DNA from: Micrococcaceae bacterium UBA7136
GTDB taxonomy: Bacteria; Actinomycetota; Actinomycetes; Actinomycetales; Micrococcaceae
Direction of reading: 5' to 3'
Length of the DNA stretch: 12,822 bases
Assembly (NCBI GenBank): GCA_002492045.1
Contig: DKXC01000126.1
Location: forward strand, 5,536 to 18,357
Shown: positions 1-6,398 of the stretch, in pieces
Layout: each line of letters opens with the position of its first letter
Position numbering within the stretch: position 1 is the first letter of the stretch
Position numbers and translations under genes: made by a program
Notes under the pieces: generated by a model
The model's input: the letters and a program-made list of their open reading frames with translations, nothing else
What the model was told of the DNA's origin: nothing
The model's database searches: none

Positions 1-240
1 CGGCAAGAGGAAGAAGCCGAGATTCAGATCCGCTGGGTGCCCCTGGAAGAAGCCATCCAGGCGGTGCTGACCGGCCGGATCCATAACTCTTCGGCCACGA
101 ACGGCATCCTGGCCCTGGCTGCGGCCAAGGCCCGTAACTATGCCAGCCTCTACCCGGCTGGTGCTCCTTTTACTGCCCACCCCGGCCTGCGCTCAGACGA
201 CTTTAGGGGAGATCTGCGACCGGCCGAAGAAGAGGGCTAG
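1..240 (+). CDS. NUDIX hydrolase, ADP-ribose pyrophosphatase type (C-terminal part only)
   Basis: The reading frame is open from base 1 to a TAG at 238-240, so only the last 79 residues are present. The NUDIX box itself lies outside the window. What remains has a WVPLEEAIQAVLTGRIHN segment followed by an alanine-rich helix (ILALAAAKA), which is typical of the C-terminal end of actinobacterial ADP-ribose pyrophosphatases of the NudF type; these split ADP-ribose into AMP and ribose 5-phosphate. The GTG at 37 could be read as a start, but residues upstream in frame (RQEEEAEIQIRW) belong to the same fold, so it is internal. The neighbour xerD begins 9 bp after the stop, the same pairing as Rv1700-Rv1701 in M. 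tuberculosis, so the two are probably co-transcribed. The exact substrate cannot be judged from this fragment. Confidence 0.75.
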   Translation, partial: RQEEEAEIQIRWVPLEEAIQAVLTGRIHNSSATNGILALAAAKARNYASLYPAGAPFTAHPGLRSDDFRGDLRPAEEEG

Positions 241-249
241 GAGACGCTG

Positions 250-1194
250 ATGAAGGGCCCCACCCCTCTGGAAGAAGCCGCCCAGGCCTACCTGAGCCAC
301 CTGGTCATCGAGCGGGGCCTGGCCGCTAATACCGTAGCCTCCTACCGGCGAGACCTAGATCGCTACCGCAGCTACCTGGCCGAGCAGGGCATTATCGACC
401 CCCGCCTGATTCAGAAGAAGCAGGTGCGGGACTTCGCCGTCCACCTGGCCTCAACTCCCTTGGGGGAGGGGGGAAAGCCCCTGAGCTCCCGCTCCCTGGC
501 CAGGATTCTGAGCGGGGTGCGGGGCGCCCACAAGTTCTGGCTGCAGGAGGGCATGACCTCTAGCGACCCGGCGGCGACCGTCCGGCCACCTTCACCGCCC
601 CAGCGCCTGCCCAAGGCCCTACCTGCTGCTACCATTGCCCGCCTGCTCGAAGCCCCTGACCGCTCTACCCCGGCCGGTTTGCGGGACCGGGACCTGCTGG
701 AGTTTCTTTACTCAACGGGCGCTCGCATTAGCGAGGCTATTGCTGTGGATTTAGATGATTTGGTGATGGAGGAGGGGGAGCTGTCTGCGGTGGTGCGGCT
801 CTTTGGTAAGGGCGGCAAGGAGCGGGTGGTTCCGGTGGGGTCTTATGCCCGGGCTGCCTTGGAAGACTACCGGGTGCGGGCCAGGCCTTCTTTGGCCTCT
901 GCTGGACGGGGGACGCCCGCGCTTTTTCTGAATGCCCGGGGCGGACGGATCAGCCGGCAGGGGGCTTACCTGATTCTGAAGAAGTATGCCCAGGCGGCGG
1001 GGATTGAGGAGGAGGTCTCTCCCCATACTTTGAGACATTCTTTTGCCACCCATCTCTTGGAGGGTGGGGCTGATATTAGGGTGGTGCAGGAGCTGCTGGG
1101 TCATGCTGCGGTGACGACGACCCAGATTTATACTCGGGTGACGGCTGATACCCTGCGGGAGGTTTTTGCGGCTAGTCATCCGCGGGCCCGGTAG
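250..1194 (+). CDS. xerD: Tyrosine site-specific recombinase XerD
   Basis: Protein of 314 aa, normal for XerC/XerD, which resolve chromosome dimers at dif together with the FtsK translocase. The N-terminal SAM-like core-binding domain covers about residues 7-105 and the catalytic domain about 120-310. The full catalytic set is visible: R159 in STGARISEA, K187 in GKGGKERVVPVG, H259 and R262 in HTLRHSFATHLLEGG, H285 in ELLGHAAVTTTQ and the nucleophile Y294 in QIYTRV. Start ATG 250 has an AGGAG (239-243) six bases upstream that overlaps the stop of the NUDIX gene, suggesting translational coupling. XerD rather than XerC is chosen from synteny with the NUDIX and parA-scpAB genes. Codon use shifts from C-ending codons in the first half to G- and T-ending codons after about base 700. 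Confidence 0.93.
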   Translation: MKGPTPLEEAAQAYLSHLVIERGLAANTVASYRRDLDRYRSYLAEQGIIDPRLIQKKQVRDFAVHLASTPLGEGGKPLSSRSLARILSGVRGAHKFWLQEGMTSSDPAATVRPPSPPQRLPKALPAATIARLLEAPDRSTPAGLRDRDLLEFLYSTGARISEAIAVDLDDLVMEEGELSAVVRLFGKGGKERVVPVGSYARAALEDYRVRARPSLASAGRGTPALFLNARGGRISRQGAYLILKKYAQAAGIEEEVSPHTLRHSFATHLLEGGADIRVVQELLGHAAVTTTQIYTRVTADTLREVFAASHPRAR

Positions 1195-1208
1195 GAGACT
1201 GTGCAAGG

Positions 1209-1230
1209 GGTACCAGATTGCTCTGGTCCC
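1209..1230. repeat. Short hairpin beginning with GGTACCAGA, 3' of xerD
   Basis: GGTACCAGA (1209-1217), loop TTGC, then TCTGGTCCC (1222-1230), giving a 9-bp stem with one mismatch, 14 bases after the xerD stop. It shares the GGTACCAGAT sequence with the larger element at 1240-1301. No T-run follows, so it is not a canonical intrinsic terminator, though it could weakly end xerD transcription. Confidence 0.5.
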
Positions 1231-1239
1231 TGGGCTACA

Positions 1240-1301
1240 GGTACCAGATAAAATCGTTTTTCCTCGAACAGTACCGGTACAAAACGTTTTTATCTGGTAC
1301 C
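1240..1301. repeat. 62-bp inverted-repeat element with GGTACC ends
   Basis: The left arm 1240-1260 (GGTACCAGATAAAATCGTTT plus T) and right arm 1281-1301 are reverse complements at 20 of 21 positions. The 20-base centre contains the palindrome GTACCGGTAC (1271-1280), and the right arm contains AAAACGTTTT (1281-1290). No ORF fits it and no target-site duplication is evident. It could be a folded RNA at the end of xerD, a multi-site operator for the downstream Rrf2 promoter, or one copy of a dispersed genomic repeat. The sequence alone does not decide between these. Confidence 0.7.
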
Positions 1302-1331
1302 TCTTGAGGGAGGGGGCTGAGCAGGCCGGGT

Positions 1332-1360
1332 TTGACGGAGGCCGGGCAAGGGCCTATATT
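1332..1360 (+). promoter_or_regulatory. Sigma70-type promoter of the Rrf2/MDR unit
   Basis: TTGACG (1332-1337), a 17-bp spacer and TATATT (1355-1360), close to the consensus -35 and -10 boxes with ideal spacing. Transcription would begin near 1367, giving a leader of about 35 bases before the GTG at 1401. Confidence 0.75.
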
Positions 1361-1361
1361 T

Positions 1362-1384
1362 GTATTTGTTGCAGATGCAGATAC
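1362..1384. promoter_or_regulatory. Candidate Rrf2 operator over the transcription start
   Basis: Imperfect dyad GTATTTG (1362-1368), 9 bases, CAGATAC (1378-1384), matching at 6 of 7 positions and sitting directly after the -10 box. Many Rrf2-family repressors bind dyads of about 20-25 bp in their own promoters, so autorepression is a reasonable inference. No known consensus is matched exactly. Confidence 0.4.
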
Positions 1385-1400
1385 TTTTTAAGGGGAGCTT

Positions 1401-1835
1401 GTGGATACCAAATTCTCAGTAGCCGTACACGCCCTGGTTATGCTCTCGGAAACTAAGGACAAACTTACCTCTGAGGCCATTGCCGCCAGCGCAGGAACCA
1501 ATGCCAGCTACATTCGCAAAATTATCTCCCTGCTCAAAAAGGCTGATCTGCTTGACCGCGTCCCCGGTAGCTTTGACTACCAACTGAGCAAACCCAAAAA
1601 CGAAATGACCCTGCTCGATATCTACCAGGCCGTCAACCCCAAAATCCATATCGATATCCACCAAAATGCCAACCCCGAATGCCCGGTAGGGGGCCACATC
1701 AAGGCGGTACTGGCCCCCATTACCGCCCGGGCTGAAGAGGCCATGGCTGACCAGCTAGCAAAGACAACCCTGGAGGCGGTCATCGACGATATCAGGGCCA
1801 GCTACCTAGCTGCCCACCCCGATGCTCATATCTAA
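1401..1835 (+). CDS. Rrf2-family transcriptional regulator (YwnA-like, single cysteine)
   Basis: Protein of 144 aa, the usual Rrf2 size. The N-terminal winged helix-turn-helix spans about residues 4-65 (FSVAVHALVMLSE, then SEAIAASAGTNASYIRKIIS as the recognition region). A linker and dimerisation helix follow. Only one cysteine is present, C94 in NPECPVG, so the three-cysteine iron-sulphur ligand set of IscR or NsrR is missing. The CPVG motif is typical of YwnA-like members, several of which are thought to sense thiol-reactive stress. GTG 1401 is chosen because AGGGGAG (1391-1397) lies just upstream and the protein then begins MDTKFSVAVHAL as in relatives. It has its own promoter, and an MDR oxidoreductase follows 31 bp downstream as its probable target gene. 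Confidence 0.85.
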   Translation: MDTKFSVAVHALVMLSETKDKLTSEAIAASAGTNASYIRKIISLLKKADLLDRVPGSFDYQLSKPKNEMTLLDIYQAVNPKIHIDIHQNANPECPVGGHIKAVLAPITARAEEAMADQLAKTTLEAVIDDIRASYLAAHPDAHI

Positions 1836-1866
1836 AAACACCATCAGCTAGCCGAAAGAGAAAAGC

Positions 1867-2868
1867 ATGAAAGCCTACACCCTCACCTCCTACGGCCAGG
1901 ACAGCGCTACCACTTGGGCGGACGTCCCCGCACCCCAAGCAGGACCCGGCCAGGTACTCATTAAGGTCCGTGCAGCCGGTCTCAACCCCCTGGACGCCAT
2001 GATCGCCCGCGGTGACTTCAAACAGCTTCTGTCCTACCGTCTGCCCCTGACTCTAGGCCAAGAAGTAGCGGGTGACGCCCTAGCCCTTGGAGAAGGAGTC
2101 AGCAACTTTGCAGTGGGGGATAGGGTCTTTAGTCGCCTACCCATCGAAGCTATTGGTGCTTTCGCCGAAGAGGTAGCTACAGACGCTGACCAGGTTGCCC
2201 CCATGCCGGAAGGCCTGACCTACGCCCAGGCCGCTGGCCTACCCCTGGTGCTTCTGACCGCTATCCAGGCCTTTACCGAAAAAGCCCCCATTAAGCCCGG
2301 GGATAAGGTCTTTATTCAGGGTGGAACCGGTGGGCTGGGCTCCATCGCCATCCAGGTAGCCAAACATCTGGGAGCCTACGTCGCTACCACCGTCAGCAGC
2401 AAGAAGGTCGAGCTAGCTAAGAGCCTGGGGGCTGATGAAGTCATCGACTACCGAACCCAGAACTACGAAGACATCATCTCGGGCTATGACATTGTGCTCG
2501 ATACCCTGGGCAAGGGGGAAACCTTGCGTTCCATGAAGGTACTGGCACCCGGTGGAAAACTCATGACCGTCGTCGGCGCCCCCGATACCGACTTTGCCAG
2601 CCAACTAGGCAAGCCCCTACTCAAGCCGGTCATGTGGTTCCTGAGCCGTAAAGAACGGGCTGCCGCCAAAAAGCTAGGCGTCAACTACAGCTTCCTCTTC
2701 ATGCGGGCTGACGGCCAGCAACTCAGGGACTACACCCCGGCCCTCGAATCTGGGGCTATCAAGCCCCTGGTGGCTCAGGTTCTGCCCTTCGACCAGCTGG
2801 AAGAGGGCCTAGACCTGCTGGCCAAGGGCCAGGGCGGCCCCGGCAAAATTGTTGTGGAAATGAACTAG
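1867..2868 (+). CDS. Zinc-independent MDR-family NADP-dependent oxidoreductase
   Basis: Protein of 333 aa in the medium-chain dehydrogenase/reductase superfamily, nearest to quinone-oxidoreductase and enone-reductase types. The GroES-like N-terminal domain (about 1-125) includes AAGLNPLDAMIARG and LGQEVAGDALALGEGV. The Rossmann domain carries GGTGGLGSIAIQ (152-163) followed by HLGAYVATTVSSKKVELAKSLGAD. There is no cysteine in the whole protein, so neither catalytic nor structural zinc can be bound by the usual ligands. ATG 1867 is preceded by GAAAGAG (1854-1860). It lies 31 bp after the Rrf2 gene and shares its promoter. I infer a role in reducing quinones or unsaturated carbonyls under control of that regulator; the substrate is unknown. 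Confidence 0.85.
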   Translation: MKAYTLTSYGQDSATTWADVPAPQAGPGQVLIKVRAAGLNPLDAMIARGDFKQLLSYRLPLTLGQEVAGDALALGEGVSNFAVGDRVFSRLPIEAIGAFAEEVATDADQVAPMPEGLTYAQAAGLPLVLLTAIQAFTEKAPIKPGDKVFIQGGTGGLGSIAIQVAKHLGAYVATTVSSKKVELAKSLGADEVIDYRTQNYEDIISGYDIVLDTLGKGETLRSMKVLAPGGKLMTVVGAPDTDFASQLGKPLLKPVMWFLSRKERAAAKKLGVNYSFLFMRADGQQLRDYTPALESGAIKPLVAQVLPFDQLEEGLDLLAKGQGGPGKIVVEMN

Positions 2869-2940
2869 ACGGGGAGGACTTGCGTCCACCGGCTAAACTG
2901 GTAGGTAAAGACGTCTTCAAACAACCAAAGGTGAACGAGA

Positions 2941-3801
2941 GTGACTGAAAGCGGCGAGCAGCAGCTGGGCCCCACCGGCCGTCCCCTGCGCATCTACCCC
3001 GACCCGGCCCCCCTACAGAGCCACGGCCCGGCCCGAATCATCTCCATGGTCAACCAGAAGGGTGGAGTCGGTAAAACCACCTCCACTATCAACCTGGGAG
3101 CCGCCCTGGCTGAGGCAGGACGCAAGGTGCTCCTGGTTGACTTTGACCCCCAAGGGGCCCTCTCAGCTGGCTTCGGCATCAACCCTCACGAGCTGGACCT
3201 GACCGTCTACAACGTCATGATGGACCGCAAGGTAGACATCCGGGACGTCATCCAGACCACCGAATTTGAGAACATCGACCTGCTACCGGCCAACATTGAC
3301 CTCTCCGCAGCCGAGGTGCAGCTGGTTAACGAGGTAGCCCGCGAACAGGTGCTCTCCTCAGCCCTGCGCAAGGTAGCTGCCGACTACGACGTCATCCTGA
3401 TTGACTGCCAGCCCTCCCTGGGCCTGCTGACCGTCAACGCCCTGACCGCCAGTGACGGCGTTATTATCCCCCTGATTTGTGAGTTCTTTGCCCTGCGAGC
3501 CGTGGCCCTGCTGGTAGACTCCATAGACAAGGTGCAGGACCGGCTCAACCCCCGCCTGCAAATTGACGGGGTGGTGGCCACCATGTTCGACTCCCGAACC
3601 CTGCACTCCAAGGAAGTTCTAGCCCGCATCATGGACGCCTTCGGCGACAAGGTCTTTGACACGGTTATCAAGCGAACCATCAAGTTCCCCGATGCTACCG
3701 TCTCAGCTGAACCCATCCTGACCTACGCCACCAACCACCCGGGGGCTGACGCCTACCGCCAGCTGGCCCGCGAACTGATCGCCCGCGGCGGGGCCCGCTA
3801 A
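2941..3801 (+). CDS. parA: ParA-family ATPase linked to scpAB (orphan ParA)
   Basis: Protein of 286 aa of the MinD/ParA (Soj) class. After a variable 30-residue N-terminal tail, the deviant Walker A motif NQKGGVGKTTSTINLG (38-53) carries signature lysine K40 and K45. Walker A' is VLLVDFDPQGALSAGFG (63-79) and Walker B is DVILIDCQPSLGLLTVNA (150-167). GTG 2941 is chosen for the preceding AAAGGTGA (2927-2934). No parB follows; scpA does, as in Rv1708-Rv1709 of M. tuberculosis, so this is the condensin-linked paralogue rather than the origin-proximal ParA of a parAB pair. No strong promoter is seen in the 72-bp spacer, where TTGCGT (2880-2885) could serve as a poor -35, but a 10-bp palindrome AAGACGTCTT occurs at 2908-2917. 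Confidence 0.9.
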   Translation: MTESGEQQLGPTGRPLRIYPDPAPLQSHGPARIISMVNQKGGVGKTTSTINLGAALAEAGRKVLLVDFDPQGALSAGFGINPHELDLTVYNVMMDRKVDIRDVIQTTEFENIDLLPANIDLSAAEVQLVNEVAREQVLSSALRKVAADYDVILIDCQPSLGLLTVNALTASDGVIIPLICEFFALRAVALLVDSIDKVQDRLNPRLQIDGVVATMFDSRTLHSKEVLARIMDAFGDKVFDTVIKRTIKFPDATVSAEPILTYATNHPGADAYRQLARELIARGGAR

Positions 3802-3848
3802 AGACCCGCCCGCCCGTCTGAGAAAGGACAGGAGAAAGTATCGCTGCC

Positions 3849-4697
3849 GTGATGGTACCGACTGACACCCCAGCCCCCGTAGCCAGAGGGGAGGGGCAGA
3901 CACCTGCCCCCTTCCACCTGACCCTGGCCAACTTCGAGGGGCCCTTTGACCTGCTCCTGACCCTCATATCCCGGCGCAAGCTAGACATCAGCGACATTGC
4001 CCTGGCTCAGGTCACTGACGAGTTTTTGGCCTACATCAACCGGGCCTTCGAGACCGGCGCAGACCGGGCCCTGGACGAAGCCAGCGACTTCATCGTGACA
4101 GCCGCAACTCTGCTAGAACTCAAGAGCGCCCGCCTGCTTCCCCAGGGGATTGAGGGGCTATCTTCTAGCCGTCCTGAGCTGCTAGAAGCTAGGGACCTGC
4201 TCTTTGCCCGCCTGCTCCAGTACCGGGCCTACCGGCAGGTAGCGGCCTTCTTTGAAGACAAACTAGCCCAAGAAGCCCAGCGCTTTGCTCGCAGCCAGCC
4301 CCTAGACCCGGCCCTAGCCCAGCTACTGCCGCCCCTGGTCTTTGAAACCAGCCCCCAGGATTTAGCTCAGCTGGCAGCCAGCCTGCTCAGCCGGGCCCAG
4401 GCGACAAAAGCAGAGGACCCGGAAAGCCAAGAAATTCGACTACCGGCGGCACCCCAGATTAGCCTGCAAGAGCAGGAAACCTACCTGCTTGAGCAGCTGG
4501 CAACTCAAGGCCTCGGCCAGAGCCTGACCTTTGACCAACTCAACTCTGATAGCCCCGGGCTAGAAGTCATCCTGGTGCGCTTTTTGGCCCTGCTAGAACT
4601 CTACAAACAGGGCAGAATCAGCCTGCGACAGGATCAAGCCTTCGGGCCCATCAGCCTAGGGCTACTAGCCCCAGAAGCAGAGGAGGTGCAAGCGTGA
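3849..4697 (+). CDS. scpA: Segregation and condensation protein ScpA (kleisin)
   Basis: Protein of 282 aa, typical length. ScpA bridges the heads of the SMC dimer and recruits ScpB in the bacterial condensin. The N-terminal kleisin domain that contacts the SMC neck begins FHLTLANFEGPFDLLLTLI (22-40) and continues RRKLDISDIALAQVTDEFL. The C-terminal winged helix is at about 205-270 (VRFLALLELYKQGRISLRQ). A glutamine- and alanine-rich middle (about 140-200) is the ScpB-binding linker region. The start is GTG 3849 or the adjacent ATG 3852. Both have a poor ribosome site: the nearest purine-rich AGGAG (3830-3834) is 14 bases before the GTG. It lies 47 bp after parA and overlaps scpB by four bases (GTGA). 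The 3' half is strikingly rich in CTAG. Confidence 0.92.
   Translation: MMVPTDTPAPVARGEGQTPAPFHLTLANFEGPFDLLLTLISRRKLDISDIALAQVTDEFLAYINRAFETGADRALDEASDFIVTAATLLELKSARLLPQGIEGLSSSRPELLEARDLLFARLLQYRAYRQVAAFFEDKLAQEAQRFARSQPLDPALAQLLPPLVFETSPQDLAQLAASLLSRAQATKAEDPESQEIRLPAAPQISLQEQETYLLEQLATQGLGQSLTFDQLNSDSPGLEVILVRFLALLELYKQGRISLRQDQAFGPISLGLLAPEAEEVQA
4681..4686 (+). promoter_or_regulatory. Consensus Shine-Dalgarno of scpB inside scpA
   Basis: AGGAGG, the full consensus, lies in the last codons of scpA seven bases before the scpB GTG. It fixes the scpB start and contrasts with the weak site of scpA. Confidence 0.85.
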
Positions 4698-5314
4698 GCA
4701 AGCTAGAGGCAGAAGCCCCAGAAGAAGCCGCCGTCGACCGGCAGGCCGGTGGACTCAAGGCAGCCCTGGAAGCTATCCTGGCCGTGGCCAACCAGCCGGT
4801 CACCGTCAGCCAGCTGGTACAGGTACTTGAGCTGCCGGCCGAACGAATCGAAAAAGCCCTAGACCAGCTAGCTGCCCACTACCGGGGCGGCGGGCCAGAG
4901 GGGCAAGAACCCCGGGGCTACGATCTGCGGCAGGTAGCAGGAGGCTGGCTGCTCTACTCCAACCCGGCCTTCAACCCCTGGGTAGTCCGCTTCGTCCAAG
5001 GCGACCAGACCGCCCAGCTGACCAAGGCCGCCCTAGAAGTTCTAGCTGTTATCGCCTACCAGCAGCCGGTCACCCGCCCCTACCTGGCCTCAGTTCGAGG
5101 TAGCCGGGTGGATGGGCCCCTGCGCCAGCTGCTAGAACGAGAACTCATCGAAGAAACCCAAGAGCAGGGGGCCAAAACCTACCGGACCAGTAGCCTGCTC
5201 CTGGAAAAACTGGGCCTAGATTCCCTAGACCAGCTACCGCCCCTGGCCCCCTACCTGCCCGACCCCCAGGACATGAGCCGGGTAGAGAACCTTGATGTAG
5301 AAGGCCGCTCCTAG
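4694..5314 (+). CDS. scpB: Segregation and condensation protein ScpB
   Basis: Protein of 206 aa with the two tandem winged-helix domains of ScpB. The first spans about residues 20-100 (LKAALEAILAVANQPVTVSQLVQVL). The second begins near 109 with LTKAALEVLAVIAYQQPVTRP and continues LASVRGSRVDGPLRQLLERELIEE, the family's most conserved stretch. The terminal YRTSSLLLEKLGLDSLDQLPPL (163-184) is also characteristic. ScpB dimers bind ScpA and stimulate SMC ATPase cycling. GTG 4694 overlaps the scpA stop (GTGA), and the AGGAGG at 4681-4686 supports this start. The stop is 73 bp before rluB, and that spacer is purine-rich with no hairpin that I can see, so transcription probably continues. Confidence 0.93.
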   Translation: MSKLEAEAPEEAAVDRQAGGLKAALEAILAVANQPVTVSQLVQVLELPAERIEKALDQLAAHYRGGGPEGQEPRGYDLRQVAGGWLLYSNPAFNPWVVRFVQGDQTAQLTKAALEVLAVIAYQQPVTRPYLASVRGSRVDGPLRQLLERELIEETQEQGAKTYRTSSLLLEKLGLDSLDQLPPLAPYLPDPQDMSRVENLDVEGRS

Positions 5315-5387
5315 CCCAGTAGAAGAGGCTAGGAGACAAGGCCAAAGCTAAGAAGCAGAGAATACAAGAAGAAAGAAGAGAAAAGAT

Positions 5388-6398
5388 ATGGCATACGGAA
5401 AGCGTAACTCTGGTAGCGGACGACCTGCCCGCTCAGGTGCCCCCAGCGGCAAGGGCCGGACTGGCGGACGTCCGGCAGGTGCTAAGGGTAAGGGCCGGGT
5501 AGCAACCCCCAAGGCCGGTAAGGGCAAGGGCCCCAAGTTCCGCTCCGGGGCCCCCTACGCCCAGGAGATGGGGGAGTACCGCCCCCAGCATAAGGCCAGC
5601 AAGAACTTTGGCCCCCACCGCCCCCGCCGACCCAAGAACGCGCCGGTAGACCACTACCCCTTCTACGATGCTGAGGGTGTGCGTCTGCAGAAGGTCATGG
5701 CCTCAGCCGGGGTTGCCTCCCGCCGGGTCTGCGAACAGATGATTGAAGAAGGCCGGGTGACCGTCAACGATGTGCTGGTGACCGAGCTGGGTGTACGGGT
5801 CAAGCCCGACCAGGTGGTTATTCAGGTAGACGGTATGACCATTCAGACCAATGACAAGCTGGTCTACATGGTCCTTAACAAGCCTGCCGGGGTGGTCTCA
5901 GCCATGGAAGACCCCGATGGGCGTCCTAACATCTCTGACTTCCTACGCTCCTCTATGACCGAACGGGTCTTCCACGTGGGCCGCCTGGACCTGGAAACTG
6001 AGGGGCTGCTGCTATTGACCAATGACGGGGAGCTGGCTAACCGCCTGACCCACCCCTCCTACCAGGTGCCCAAGACCTACCTGGTGCAGGTGCCCGGCCC
6101 CATGGAACCCGGTATTGGAGCAGCCATGAAGAAGGGTCTGCGGCTGGAGGACGGCGTCAGCCGAGTAGATGACTTCCGCCTGGTGGACTCTACCCCCGGC
6201 CACGTCCTGGTGGAGGTCACTATCCACTCGGGTAAGAACCGGATTATTCGCCGTATGTTCGACCATGTGGGCTACCCGGTAGAGAAGCTGGTGCGGGTGC
6301 AGATGGGCCCCATCCAGATTGGTTCCCAGAAGCAGGGTACCGTCCGCAACCTGTCCAAGGTTGAGATTGGTAAGCTGCTGGCCTCGGTGGGTCTCTAA
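5388..6398 (+). CDS. rluB: Pseudouridine synthase RluB-like (S4 plus RsuA family) with long basic N-terminal tail
   Basis: Protein of 336 aa that modifies uridine in 23S rRNA, probably near the peptidyl-transferase centre as RluB does. Residues 1 to about 88 form a low-complexity tail rich in Gly, Lys, Arg, Pro and Ser (GKGR, GKGKGPK repeats), predicted disordered. The S4 RNA-binding domain follows (RLQKVMASAGVASRR, 99-113, to about 150). The catalytic domain starts MVLNKPAGVVSA (161-172), with the RsuA/RluB motif GRLDLETEGLLLLTNDG (198-214); D201 is the catalytic aspartate. A second conserved part is HSGKNRIIRRMFDHVGYPV (280-298). ATG 5388 has a weak purine-rich AGAAGAG (5374-5380) upstream. 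The stop overlaps the tyrA start as TAATG. Target base assignment (RluB type) is by family and synteny with Rv1711. Confidence 0.9.
   Translation: MAYGKRNSGSGRPARSGAPSGKGRTGGRPAGAKGKGRVATPKAGKGKGPKFRSGAPYAQEMGEYRPQHKASKNFGPHRPRRPKNAPVDHYPFYDAEGVRLQKVMASAGVASRRVCEQMIEEGRVTVNDVLVTELGVRVKPDQVVIQVDGMTIQTNDKLVYMVLNKPAGVVSAMEDPDGRPNISDFLRSSMTERVFHVGRLDLETEGLLLLTNDGELANRLTHPSYQVPKTYLVQVPGPMEPGIGAAMKKGLRLEDGVSRVDDFRLVDSTPGHVLVEVTIHSGKNRIIRRMFDHVGYPVEKLVRVQMGPIQIGSQKQGTVRNLSKVEIGKLLASVGL

Noticed and set aside
751..1206. Minus-strand open frame of 151 aa opposite xerD
   Set aside because: It covers the catalytic domain of XerD; low-complexity His/Arg/Pro-rich translation with no motifs.
1195..1400. 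dif-like site for XerCD near xerD
   Set aside because: No 28-bp pair of half-sites resembling a dif consensus is visible; the GGTACC repeat has 21-base arms and a 20-base centre, unlike the short central region of dif.
1166..1456. Plus-strand open frame of 96 aa spanning the xerD end and the Rrf2 start
   Set aside because: It runs through the inverted repeat, promoter and both flanking genes in another frame, with no ribosome site or protein-like composition.
2880..2907. Promoter TTGCGT-N16-TAGGTA before parA
   Set aside because: Only the first three -35 bases and two -10 bases fit consensus; not better than chance.
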